Positions 1 through 7,284 of a stretch of DNA of 64,000 nucleotides are shown piece by piece. The stretch comes from CANMXU01 sp052030545. GTDB taxonomy: Bacteria > Pseudomonadota > Gammaproteobacteria > Enterobacterales > Alteromonadaceae. Numbering within the stretch: the stretch's first letter is position 1; each line of letters begins with the position of its first letter. The stretch is taken from NCBI RefSeq assembly GCF_052030545.1, contig NZ_JBPDIH010000012.1, forward strand, positions 54,459-118,458. The letters are read 5' to 3'. The translations under genes and the position numbers were made by a program. Below the pieces are notes generated by a model that saw only the letters and a list, made by a program, of their open reading frames with translations, searched no databases and was not told where the DNA came from.

Positions 1-283
1 TTTTGGCTGCGCTATCATCTCCCTTGCCTAACGCTCTTGCCGTTACCGCTGATGTACCTATACCTAAACCGATAGTAAGACTTATTACGGTAAAGGTAAT
101 AGGAAAAGTAAAGCTTATTGCAGCAAGTGGCTGAGTTCCTAATAAACTAACAAAAAAGGTATCAACCAGATTAAAGGTCATTAATAAGATCATCCCGTAG
201 ATCATCGGTATGGTCATATTTTTGAGCGTACCGGCGACTGGGCTCTTGAGTAGGTCTACTTTTTTATTTTTTCTATCAGACAT
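1..283 (-). CDS. MATE-family efflux transporter, N-terminal part (runs off the left edge)
   Basis: The reverse strand from 283 reads an open frame of 94 codons starting MSDRKNKKVDLLKSPVAG and running off the window. It has the typical MATE N-terminus: a short basic cytosolic stretch, then a first helix with NLVDTFFVSLLG and a second with ITFTVISLTIGLGIGTS. MATE proteins are 12-helix inner-membrane antiporters that export drugs or metabolites using Na+ or H+ gradients. Only the first two helices are visible, so substrate and subfamily cannot be judged. It is transcribed away from the tRNA-Asn cluster. Confidence 0.8.
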   Translation of the reverse strand, partial: MSDRKNKKVDLLKSPVAGTLKNMTIPMIYGMILLMTFNLVDTFFVSLLGTQPLAAISFTFPITFTVISLTIGLGIGTSAVTARALGKGDDSAAK

Positions 284-717
284 TAATATTTTTATAGGTT
301 GACTAAAACTGGCTAATTGACCATTGTAAAAGATACGACTACTACCCGCTATGTAAATATTAGAATTCATCGCTATTAATGTGGCAATTTAACTTAACTG
401 TAGATAATGTGAATAACGGTGAATATATAAACAACTATTAGCAAAACAACACCAAATACCTTTTAACCCTTGTTTGTAAAGGCGTTTTCAAAATCAATAT
501 CATTTAGCTATTTCTCTACAAGCGAGTAAACTCGTTCAACATTTAAATTGTTACAAGATAACTCACACAGTTATCCACAGTTATAGTGGATAACTTTATT
601 CATATTTCACTAAAATTTAAACTGTTTAAAATTCAATCCTTAACTGAACGTAAATTTATCGAGTTGACGGTTAAATAAGCAAGCGAACTAAAATTTAATT
701 TTTTTCGACATTTTGTG
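284..717. other. Intergenic region between the MATE gene and the tRNA-Asn promoter
   Basis: AT-rich non-coding stretch between the divergent MATE gene and the tRNA-Asn operon. It holds an inverted pair of DnaA-box-like sequences (570-594) described separately. No open frame of note and no other clear signal was seen. Confidence 0.6.
570..594. promoter_or_regulatory. Inverted pair of DnaA-box-like sequences
   Basis: A perfect 9-bp inverted repeat, GTTATCCAC at 570-578 and GTGGATAAC at 586-594, is separated by 7 bases. The left arm continues into TTATCCACA (571-579), a perfect DnaA box. The right arm reads TTATCCACT on the other strand, one base off. Binding by DnaA is an inference; a repressor operator for the MATE gene is an alternative. 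Confidence 0.45.
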
Positions 718-746
718 TTGACAGCATCCCTACTGGCCTTTAATAT
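718..746 (+). promoter_or_regulatory. Strong sigma-70 promoter of the tRNA-Asn cluster
   Basis: TTGACA at 718-723, a 17-base spacer and TAATAT at 741-746 form a near-consensus promoter 34 bases before the first tRNA-Asn. The bases after the -10 box (TCCGCCCCG) are GC-rich, as in stringently controlled stable-RNA promoters. The promoter is seen directly; growth-rate control is inferred from the discriminator. Confidence 0.85.
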
Positions 747-779
747 TCCGCCCCGTTAACGACTTGGTTCGAAAACAAT

Positions 780-855
780 TCCCCAATAGCTCAGTTGGTA
801 GAGCGACGGACTGTTAATCCGTGTGTCACTGGTTCAAGCCCAGTTTGGGGAGCCA
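780..855 (+). tRNA. tRNA-Asn (anticodon GTT), copy 1
   Basis: A complete 76-nt tRNA with encoded CCA. The acceptor stem pairs TCCCCAA with TTGGGGA, the D-arm has GCTCAGTTGGTAGAGC, the anticodon stem ACGGA/TCCGT carries a GTT anticodon, and the T-arm has GGTTCAAGCC. It follows the strong promoter at 718-746 and is directly followed by an assembly gap. Confidence 0.97.
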
Positions 856-856
856 A

Positions 857-953
857 NNNNNNNNNNNNNNNNNNNNNNNNNNNNNNNNNNNNNNNNNNNN
901 NNNNNNNNNNNNNNNNNNNNNNNNNNNNNNNNNNNNNNNNNNNNNNNNNNNNN
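857..953. other. Assembly gap (97 N)
   Basis: A run of N lies between two identical tRNA-Asn copies, so the true number of tRNA genes here is unresolved. The first two bases of the next tRNA fall inside the gap. Confidence 0.99.
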
Positions 954-1027
954 CCCAATAGCTCAGTTGGTAGAGCGACGGACTGTTAATCCGTGTGTCA
1001 CTGGTTCAAGCCCAGTTTGGGGAGCCA
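952..1027 (+). tRNA. tRNA-Asn (anticodon GTT), copy 2, first two bases masked
   Basis: From 954 the sequence is identical to copy 1 through the CCA end. The two missing 5' bases lie in the N run, so the gene itself is very probably intact. Confidence 0.93.
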
Positions 1028-1052
1028 AATTAAAGATAGTGATTTATATCAT

Positions 1053-1131
1053 TGTCGCTTAGCGACGGACTGTACTTTTTGTAATAAAAGTGTGTGTCGC
1101 TGAGGATTCCCAAGCCCAGTTTGGGGAGCCA
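1053..1131 (+). pseudogene. Decayed tRNA-Asn copy with a hairpin insertion in the anticodon arm
   Basis: The segment keeps AGCGACGGACTGT from the D/anticodon side and the 3' end AAGCCCAGTTTGGGGAGCCA. The anticodon loop and 3' anticodon stem are replaced by a short self-complementary stretch (ACTTTT...AAAAGT). The 5' acceptor strand is gone. It cannot fold as a tRNA. Confidence 0.75.
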
Positions 1132-1170
1132 CATTCACTTCAATAATAAACAGAAGTTAAAAAAGTTTAT

Positions 1171-1246
1171 TCCCCAATAGCTCAGTTGGTAGAGCGACGG
1201 ACTGTTAATCCGTGTGTCACTGGTTCAAGCCCAGTTTGGGGAGCCA
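1171..1246 (+). tRNA. tRNA-Asn (anticodon GTT), copy 3
   Basis: A complete 76-nt tRNA identical to copy 1, with encoded CCA. It is followed within 8 bases by a rho-independent terminator, so it is the last intact gene of the cluster. Confidence 0.97.
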
Positions 1247-1250
1247 CATC

Positions 1251-1281
1251 AAAGGGCTACGAGAAATCGTAGCCCTTTTTT
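1251..1281 (+). terminator. Rho-independent terminator of the tRNA-Asn operon
   Basis: Stem GGGCTACGA (1254-1262), loop GAAA, stem TCGTAGCCC (1267-1275), then six T. Modified copies of this terminator recur in the decayed units downstream. Confidence 0.92.
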
Positions 1282-1337
1282 CTTGTCTGAAATTTACTTT
1301 ATTAAGTCATAACAAGATCTTCTTAAAGAAATCGACT

Positions 1338-1429
1338 AATAACGTTGGAAGAGCGACGGACTGTACTCTTTATAATAAAAGCGTGTGTCACTGGTTCAAG
1401 CCTATATCTTAATGAAAAGCTGGGAGCCA
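1338..1429 (+). pseudogene. Decayed tRNA-Asn in repeat unit 1
   Basis: Compared with the intact gene, AGAGCGACGGACTGT and GTGTGTCACTGGTTCAAGCC are kept. The anticodon region carries an AT-rich self-complementary insertion (around 1364-1381), and a second stretch interrupts the T/acceptor arm before GGGAGCCA. The 5' acceptor strand is degenerate. Confidence 0.8.
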
Positions 1430-1520
1430 CATCAAAGGACGTTGATAAATCGTAGCCCTTTTTTCTTTTCTGAAATTTACTTTATTAACTCATAACAAGA
1501 TCTTCTTAAAGAAATCGACT

Positions 1521-1612
1521 AATAACTTTGGAAGAGCGACGGACTGTACTCTTTATAATAAAAGCGTGTGTCACTGGTTCAAGCCTATATCTTAATGAAA
1601 AGCTGGGAGCCA
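1521..1612 (+). pseudogene. Decayed tRNA-Asn in repeat unit 2
   Basis: A near-exact copy of the decayed tRNA at 1338-1429, displaced by 183 bases, with the same two insertions. This shows that the unit was duplicated after it had decayed. Confidence 0.8.
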
Positions 1613-1703
1613 CATCAAAGGGCGTTGATAAATCGTAGCCCTTTTTTCTTGTCTGAAATTTACTTTATTAAGTCATAACAAGATCTTCTTAAAGAAATCG
1701 ACT

Positions 1704-1760
1704 AATAACGTTGCTAGAGCGACGGACTGTACTCTTTATAATAAAAGCGTATGTCACTGA
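1704..1760 (+). pseudogene. Decayed tRNA-Asn fragment in repeat unit 3
   Basis: It follows the other two copies from AATAACGTT through the anticodon-arm insertion to about GTCACTG, then the similarity is lost. No T-arm or acceptor end remains. Confidence 0.7.
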
Positions 1761-2145
1761 TGGGTTTATCAAGCCCTATTAGGAAAAAGCGCCTAAGAGC
1801 GTAAATACTAGCCCTTCATTTACTTATTTATTTGCTAACGACTAAAAGTGCAGTATTTTTCTATATACCAGCACTTCCCTTCAACTAACTTAGTAATTAA
1901 AACAGATACAGCCTTATTCGCTCGACCATTAAAATAAGTTAAGCATTTAAAAATTAAGCTGTTTTTATTGCAAGGCGGCGTAAATAGATTAGAGAGTTAA
2001 AACAAACAATTTAATCTAAGTTATTACAATGTTTATACAGCCAAATACAAATACTACTTTAAAAAATTACAAATACGAGTATATTGTTTCACATTGTTTT
2101 ATTTAAATAATATAAATGTGTAGTTTATTAAATCAGGATCATTAA
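1761..2145. other. Intergenic region before the DUF3083-like gene
   Basis: AT-rich, with no open frame, RNA gene or clear repeat beyond the tail of the tRNA-derived units. It presumably contains the promoter of the next gene; a Shine-Dalgarno-like AGGA lies about 8 bases before the ATG at 2146. Confidence 0.5.
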
Positions 2146-3258
2146 ATGTCAATTTCACGTATTAGAAACACTCAACATAAAGTATATATACCTTCATCTG
2201 CTCGAGAAAATCAGTATCTTTTAGCTAAATTTAAAGTGACAGATGAATTAATTGCTAAAGTTTCAGGTACAGTTGATCAAACTTCAGATAAGCCTTACCA
2301 GCCGTTTTATGAAAAACTTTCAAAGTTATTTTTCAAAATATGTAATGAACATGGCATAGACAGCTGTAAATTAGTAGGGAATGATAAATTCTCTCGAGTT
2401 CGCTATAGCCCAGAGCGTTTAACAGCACAAACAAAAGAACAAATATTATTTTTATATAACCCTAAATACCATACAACACAAAGCGCTTATTACAGACCTG
2501 AGGAAATATCGAAAAAAATCACCTTGGTTTTCCTAACAAACCAAGATGATATTCGTGCAGATGCTCCGCTATTCCATAAAAAAGTAAAAGCGGCAATCGA
2601 AGATTTTTCAAAAGAAGTGGCTTTAGAAGCAAACAGTGTACGTGTATGCGATCACCAACATCTTACTTATGACTTGTTTGCAAAAGATAAAGGTGTAACG
2701 GGTTCACAAACTCATAAATTACGTTCTATGCCAGTACGTTATGCCGCTAGTGACGTAACCGTTGATGAATCAGCCGATACACAAACTTACGTTACAGTTG
2801 ACTTACCTATTTCTCGTAGACTGAAGTCTTTAGTTGAAATTGACGAAACAGAAAGTGAACCTTATAGCGCACTATATAATTTAATTGCTGATTCGGTTAT
2901 CAATGCTGCTAAACGTCATAACCTAACCAACGGCGCAGTAATCGCCAACGGTTTAGTACCTTTTGTTCGCACCAGCGAAGAAGAAGTTGTTGTTGTACAA
3001 GGTGAGCTTCAAAAGCTTGGCTATAACCCAGAAAATACAGGTGGTGGTTATACTTGTAAGTGGTCTGCAGACAAACTAGTTGATACAGCCCAGCTTATTT
3101 TTGTAGCTTCAAAACAACATCAAACGAGTCATGGGTTTGGTAAATTTTTAAGTCAAGTTGAACAAGCACTACGTACCATGTCTGAAAGCTTAGAATACGT
3201 AACTGACAAAGAAGAGTTAAAAGTTAGATTCCATCAACACATTGGCTTTTATATGTAA
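2146..3258 (+). CDS. Uncharacterised protein, probably DUF3083 family
   Basis: A 370-residue soluble protein with no signal peptide or membrane segment. Its start (MSISRIRNTQHKVYIPSSAR) and overall character resemble, from memory, a family of unknown function (DUF3083) found in Shewanella, Colwellia and relatives. No catalytic motif is recognised. It is a single-gene unit: a good terminator follows, and the tRNA-derived repeats precede it. The family name is from recall and could be wrong; the coding call itself is firm from length and normal codon use. Confidence 0.75.
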   Translation: MSISRIRNTQHKVYIPSSARENQYLLAKFKVTDELIAKVSGTVDQTSDKPYQPFYEKLSKLFFKICNEHGIDSCKLVGNDKFSRVRYSPERLTAQTKEQILFLYNPKYHTTQSAYYRPEEISKKITLVFLTNQDDIRADAPLFHKKVKAAIEDFSKEVALEANSVRVCDHQHLTYDLFAKDKGVTGSQTHKLRSMPVRYAASDVTVDESADTQTYVTVDLPISRRLKSLVEIDETESEPYSALYNLIADSVINAAKRHNLTNGAVIANGLVPFVRTSEEEVVVVQGELQKLGYNPENTGGGYTCKWSADKLVDTAQLIFVASKQHQTSHGFGKFLSQVEQALRTMSESLEYVTDKEELKVRFHQHIGFYM

Positions 3259-3281
3259 CTTTCTCTTTTTTGAGAAAACCA

Positions 3282-3314
3282 AAAGCGTTCAAATTATATT
3301 TGAACGCTTTTTTT
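3282..3314 (+). terminator. Rho-independent terminator
   Basis: A perfect 13-bp stem, AAAGCGTTCAAAT (3282-3294) with ATTTGAACGCTTT (3298-3310), closes a 3-base loop and runs into a T tract. It ends the gene at 2146-3258. Confidence 0.92.
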
Positions 3315-3441
3315 GTTTTAAAATAATTTATCTTCATGAACAAGAAATCTCAACTTACACAAATTAGCAATAAAAAATTTCAATCTCCAAAAAAATAAAG
3401 GTAACCTTACCTACTATTTATTCGAGCAACTAAAATTACGC

Positions 3442-4065
3442 ATGTTAGACATCACCTTATTGCTACTTTTTCTCCCAACTTTTTTCATTGTCAGTATAAC
3501 ACCTGGCATGTGCATGACTTTAGCGATGACTTTAGGCATGACTATCGGCGTTCGACGCACCTTATGGATGATGTGGGGAGAATTGCTTGGCGTTTGTTTT
3601 GTCGCCATTGCCGCCGTAATTGGCGTTGCAACATTAATGCTTGAATGGCCTGTGCTTTTTCAGGTATTTAAATACCTAGGTGGCAGCTACCTTGTTTATA
3701 TCGGCATCAATATGTGGCGTAGTAAAGGAAAGATGGCGATAAACCATGAACAAACCATGAACAAAATGGTTTCAAACAAACAATTGTTTAACCAAGGGTT
3801 TATTACGGCAATCGCCAACCCTAAAGGGTGGGCATTTATGGTATCGTTATTACCGCCTTTTATTAGTGCTAACCACCCTTTTGTGCCTCAACTTATAGCG
3901 CTAATTGTTATTATAGTTATTACTGAATTTAGCAGTTTAATGGTCTACGCAACGGGCGGAAAAACCATAGGTAAACTGCTAGTAAAAAGCGACAATGTTA
4001 AATTACTGAATAAGCTATCTGGTACAATAATGGTATTGGTCGGTATTTGGCTATTTTTCAGTTAA
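3442..4065 (+). CDS. LysE/RhtB-family amino-acid exporter
   Basis: A 207-residue, highly hydrophobic protein with about six predicted helices. It has the family's N-terminal signature FFIVSITPGMCMTLAMTLGMTIG and the mid-protein NPKGWAFMVSLLPPF stretch typical of LysE/RhtB translocators. These inner-membrane proteins export amino acids such as homoserine, threonine, leucine or lysine; the substrate cannot be told from sequence. It stands alone between a terminator and a convergent lipoprotein gene whose end is 20 bases away. Confidence 0.9.
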   Translation: MLDITLLLLFLPTFFIVSITPGMCMTLAMTLGMTIGVRRTLWMMWGELLGVCFVAIAAVIGVATLMLEWPVLFQVFKYLGGSYLVYIGINMWRSKGKMAINHEQTMNKMVSNKQLFNQGFITAIANPKGWAFMVSLLPPFISANHPFVPQLIALIVIIVITEFSSLMVYATGGKTIGKLLVKSDNVKLLNKLSGTIMVLVGIWLFFS

Positions 4066-4084
4066 ACAATAGAAGTGCCAGGGG

Positions 4085-4534
4085 TTAGTAACGACTACTA
4101 TCAAATTCGACAAATACGGTGGCGCTTTGTTCACTTTGCTGGTCAGAAGATACTGTTAGTACAAGTTGCCAAGTCATTACATCTTCACTACAACTCGCTA
4201 ACAAGGTTGATGCCTTAACAACGTTATTATCGTCTTCTAAAGATTGGAAAAACACCGGCACCTTACCCATAAACATATCTTTGCCTTCAAGATGGGCGTT
4301 AAATTGTAAATCTTCAATCGATTCTTGTGAGACGATAACAATTTCAAATGGAATTTCTGCGCGCACTTTTTTCACATTAAAGCGCACTTCAAACTCCGCT
4401 ATAGGAGTAGTAACGCGACAAATATTTTGTTCCGCCAAACATGCTGGTTCAACATATAGACTCGGTTGTTCCACTGAAGGTTTACAACCAGTCATAAAAA
4501 GTAGCAACAAGATAGCTGATATAAAAATTTTCAA
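4085..4534 (-). CDS. Small predicted lipoprotein of unknown function
   Basis: 149 residues. The N-terminus MKIFISAILLLLFMTGCKPS is a lipoprotein signal with lipobox FMTGC, so the mature protein should start at Cys17. The rest is soluble and beta-rich in character, with cysteines in CLAEQNIC and a later SCSED. No family is recognised. It is divergent from the FNR-like regulator at 4690, sharing a 155-base intergenic region, and convergent with the LysE gene. Confidence 0.75.
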   Translation of the reverse strand: MKIFISAILLLLFMTGCKPSVEQPSLYVEPACLAEQNICRVTTPIAEFEVRFNVKKVRAEIPFEIVIVSQESIEDLQFNAHLEGKDMFMGKVPVFFQSLEDDNNVVKASTLLASCSEDVMTWQLVLTVSSDQQSEQSATVFVEFDSSRY

Positions 4535-4689
4535 TTAACACCTCAAGACATGAAAATAACTAAACAGGAAAGAAACCAAAAATAAAAAATGATTAATATC
4601 ACAGTTATTGATTTAGGTTAAGAATTCAATTTCTTGATAAGCATAAAATATAACCACGTGTACAATTTATCGACTGCTATATAATAATC

Positions 4690-5418
4690 ATGACAACATC
4701 TGAAAACAAAAAGCAAAAAACTCAATTCGTAGACTGCGATAATTGTTCAATGCAAGCCGTTTGTGAACCTGTTACTTCAAATGCACACGAACTTAACCTC
4801 GCAGATAATTATCTCTCGAAACGCATCCCACTAAAAGCCGGCGAAGTGCTTTTTTCTGAAAATGAGCCTTTAAGCTCTTTTTATGCAGTTAGCTCTGGCA
4901 GTTTTGTGTTAACCGAAGTCAAAAATAACAATGAAAGTAAAATTATTGGCTTTAGGTTCCCTGGTGAGTTAATTGGCGAAGATGCGATTTATCCAGAAAA
5001 ATATGGTTATAACGCTGTTGCCACCACAGCAAGTTCTGTTTGTCGAGTTGTTAACGACAAACTCATGTCGTGCAGTAAATTGGTGCCAGATCTTCAACTT
5101 AATGTGATCAAACTACTAAGCAAGCAAAATTTTACTCGACAATCTGAATTTCGCGCAGCTGTTGCAAAAAAGTCAGCCGAAAATGTTTTAGCGTCGTTCT
5201 TGGTGAATATTGCTCAACGTAATACGTTACACGATGCATGCCCTACTGTTTTAAACCTTGCTGTTAGTCGTGACAATATTGCAAATTTTCTTGGATTACG
5301 CCGTGAAACGCTAAGTCGTTTATTAACGCGCTTACAACAAGACGGGTTAATCAAGGTAGAAGGTAAAACGATTTATTTACTTGATATTGGGCAATTAGAA
5401 AAGCTCGCTGATATTTAG
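4690..5418 (+). CDS. FNR-like Crp-family regulator with four Fe-S cysteines
   Basis: A 242-residue Crp/Fnr protein. The N-terminus has Cys16-x2-Cys19-x5-Cys25 and there is a central Cys118, the same spacing that binds the oxygen-sensing [4Fe-4S] cluster in FNR. A cyclic-nucleotide-type beta-roll (about 40-125), a long dimer helix and a C-terminal winged helix follow. The recognition helix carries E-T-L-S-R, matching the FNR Glu-x-x-Ser-Arg that reads TTGAT half sites. It lies directly upstream of ccoN, whose promoter region has an FNR-type site. It is a paralogue of the fnr at 13020 and differs clearly from it, so a distinct oxygen set point or target set is possible. Confidence 0.9.
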   Translation: MTTSENKKQKTQFVDCDNCSMQAVCEPVTSNAHELNLADNYLSKRIPLKAGEVLFSENEPLSSFYAVSSGSFVLTEVKNNNESKIIGFRFPGELIGEDAIYPEKYGYNAVATTASSVCRVVNDKLMSCSKLVPDLQLNVIKLLSKQNFTRQSEFRAAVAKKSAENVLASFLVNIAQRNTLHDACPTVLNLAVSRDNIANFLGLRRETLSRLLTRLQQDGLIKVEGKTIYLLDIGQLEKLADI

Positions 5419-5667
5419 ACCGCAAAAGCACAAATATTCACCAACCGAAATAGCGATTATTCGTTGCAAAAATAACAATAATATACTTTATTTTTTCGCA
5501 ACAATTTAGTCGCAAATCGTTCTCATTTACACACAAAAACCATAGTAACCAACTGTTTTTTATAGCAATAAATAATAGAAGCATTACTCACAGGTTAATA
5601 TCCAACCACATATTTGATTTTAGTCACTTTTATAACCATAAGATTTATGTGGTAATTATTTGGTTTA

Positions 5668-5681
5668 TTGATTTAAATCAT
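5668..5681. promoter_or_regulatory. FNR-type binding site upstream of ccoN
   Basis: TTGAT-TTAA-ATCAT matches the FNR consensus TTGAT-N4-ATCAA at 9 of 10 fixed positions. It lies 172 bases before the ccoN start. Control of cbb3 oxidase by FNR/Anr proteins under low oxygen is well established in proteobacteria, and two FNR-type genes are in this window. Confidence 0.75.
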
Positions 5682-5752
5682 GGTTTTTTATTGATTTATA
5701 ACGCGCCCGACAGGTAGAATTGCAACCGATATAACACTAACTGTAACAATTC

Positions 5753-5766
5753 GTGATATATATCAC
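5753..5766. promoter_or_regulatory. Perfect palindrome, CRP/FNR-like, in the ccoN leader region
   Basis: GTGATATATATCAC is a perfect 14-bp palindrome. Read as GTGA-N6-TCAC it fits a CRP half-site pair; read as GTGAT-N4-ATCAC it is an FNR-like site with one change per half. It lies 87 bases before the ccoN start. Which protein binds is not decidable here. Confidence 0.5.
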
Positions 5767-5853
5767 CGCATATGCGGAAACTTCTATTTAGTAACGCTTA
5801 TAACAACAACTTGTTATTGCAAACACCTAACCTAAGTAAACGGAACAAAAAAA

Positions 5854-7275
5854 ATGACAACAACGCTTGAGCACTCGTCATATAACTACAAGGTGGTACG
5901 TCAATTTACCGTCATGACAGTTATATGGGGAATCGTTGGTACTCTCGTAGGTGTTCTTATTGCTGCACAATTAATTTGGCCAGCATTGAACTTCGACACA
6001 CCTTGGCTAACCTACTCCCGTCTTCGCCCTCTTCATACCAATGCAGTTATTTTTGCTTTTGGTACAAGTGCGCTATTTGCCACATCATATTACATAGTAC
6101 AAAGAACATGTAAAACAACACTATTTGGTGGTCAGCTTGCTGCGTTCACCTTCTGGGGTTGGCAAGCAGTTATTGTACTGGCGGCAATCACCCTACCTTT
6201 AGGTTACACCTCAAGTAAAGAATATGCTGAACTTGAATGGCCGATTGATATTTTAATCGCTGTCGTGTGGGTGTCATACGCTATCGTATTCTTTGGAACG
6301 TTAGTTAAACGTAAAACATCACATATTTATGTTGCTAACTGGTTCTTAGGTGGCTTTATTATTACCGTTGCCGTATTGCACATTGGTAACTCAATGGTAG
6401 TACCTGTTTCGTTAACAAAATCGTATTCGTTATATTCTGGTGCAATTGATGCGATGATGCAGTGGTGGTACGGACATAACGCCGTAGGCTTCCTTCTTAC
6501 AGCTGGTTTCTTAGGTATGATGTATTACTTTGTACCGAAACAAGCTGAACGCCCTGTTTATTCTTACCGTTTATCTATTGTTCATTTCTGGGCATTAGTT
6601 TCTTTATATATTTGGGCTGGCCCGCATCACTTACATTACACCGCTTTACCAGATTGGGCTCAATCAGTTGGTATGGTGATGTCAGTTGTATTATTCCTTC
6701 CTTCTTGGGGTGGCATGATCAACGGTATTATGACGCTTTCTGGCGCATGGCATAAACTACGTAATGACCCTATTTTACGTTTCTTAATTGTTTCATTATC
6801 TTTCTACGGTATGTCGACCTTTGAAGGTCCAATGATGGCAATTAAATCTGTAAACGCTTTATCTCACTACACTGACTGGACTGTAGGTCATGTTCACTCT
6901 GGTGCTTTAGGTTGGGTTGCGATGATTTCAATTGGTGCAATGTACCACTTGATCCCAATTTTATTTAACCAAGGCCGTATGTACAGCATTCGCCTTATCA
7001 ACATTCACTTCTGGATCCATACCGCAGGTATTATTTTATACATTGTCGCTATGTGGATTTCTGGTGTAATGCAAGGTTTAATGTGGCGCGCGGTAAATAC
7101 AGATGGTACGTTAACTTACAGCTTCGTTGAAAGTTTAACAGCATCTTACCCGTTCTACTTCATCCGTTTCTTAGGCGGTGTATTAGTTGTAGCTGGCTTT
7201 ATCTTAATGGCTTACAACATGTTCAAAACAATAGCAGCAAAAGACAATAGTCTTAAAGCTGTTGAAGCAGCTTAG
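5854..7275 (+). CDS. ccoN: cbb3-type cytochrome c oxidase subunit I
   Basis: 473 residues and about 12 transmembrane helices. This is the catalytic subunit that reduces O2 at a heme b3-CuB site in the inner membrane with high oxygen affinity. Visible ligands are His61 and His348 (low-spin heme b), His346 (heme b3), and His208, His258 and His259 (CuB). Tyr252 in LYIWAGPHHLH is at the position of the cross-linked tyrosine. First gene of ccoNOQP, with an FNR-type site upstream, so microaerobic induction is likely. Length is normal for the family. Confidence 0.98.
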   Translation: MTTTLEHSSYNYKVVRQFTVMTVIWGIVGTLVGVLIAAQLIWPALNFDTPWLTYSRLRPLHTNAVIFAFGTSALFATSYYIVQRTCKTTLFGGQLAAFTFWGWQAVIVLAAITLPLGYTSSKEYAELEWPIDILIAVVWVSYAIVFFGTLVKRKTSHIYVANWFLGGFIITVAVLHIGNSMVVPVSLTKSYSLYSGAIDAMMQWWYGHNAVGFLLTAGFLGMMYYFVPKQAERPVYSYRLSIVHFWALVSLYIWAGPHHLHYTALPDWAQSVGMVMSVVLFLPSWGGMINGIMTLSGAWHKLRNDPILRFLIVSLSFYGMSTFEGPMMAIKSVNALSHYTDWTVGHVHSGALGWVAMISIGAMYHLIPILFNQGRMYSIRLINIHFWIHTAGIILYIVAMWISGVMQGLMWRAVNTDGTLTYSFVESLTASYPFYFIRFLGGVLVVAGFILMAYNMFKTIAAKDNSLKAVEAA

Positions 7276-7284
7276 GAGTTAACC

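Larger units (their letters stand above)
1286..1760 (+). repeat. 183-bp tandem repeat derived from tRNA-Asn plus terminator (two full units and a partial third)
   Basis: The motif TCTGAAATTTAC begins at 1286, 1469 and 1652, a constant spacing of 183 bases. Each unit holds a spacer with AACAAGATCTTCTTAAAG, a decayed tRNA-Asn and a decayed terminator. Units 1 and 2 are almost identical, and unit 3 diverges after about 1760. Recent tandem duplication of an already decayed tRNA-terminator block is the simplest reading. Confidence 0.9.
5419..5853. other. Regulatory intergenic region upstream of ccoN
   Basis: 435 non-coding bases between the FNR-like gene and ccoN. It contains an FNR-type site (5668-5681) and a perfect 14-bp palindrome (5753-5766), both listed separately. 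TAGAAT at 5715-5720 and TATAAC at 5730-5735 are possible -10 boxes. No small gene was seen. Confidence 0.65.

Noticed and set aside
795..1062. Short open frames across the tRNA-Asn genes and the N run
   Set aside because: They are translations of tRNA sequence and unknown bases; no coding evidence.
780..1246. Integrative element at the tRNA-Asn cluster
   Set aside because: No integrase, excisionase or phage gene lies on either side, and the flanking genes look native.
1286..1760. CRISPR-like periodicity of the 183-bp units
   Set aside because: The repeats are long, contiguous and derived from a tRNA and terminator; there are no short repeats with unique spacers and no cas genes.
4608..4621. 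FNR-type site before the 4690 regulator (TTGAT-TTAG-GTTAA)
   Set aside because: Only three of five bases match in the second half; too weak to support.
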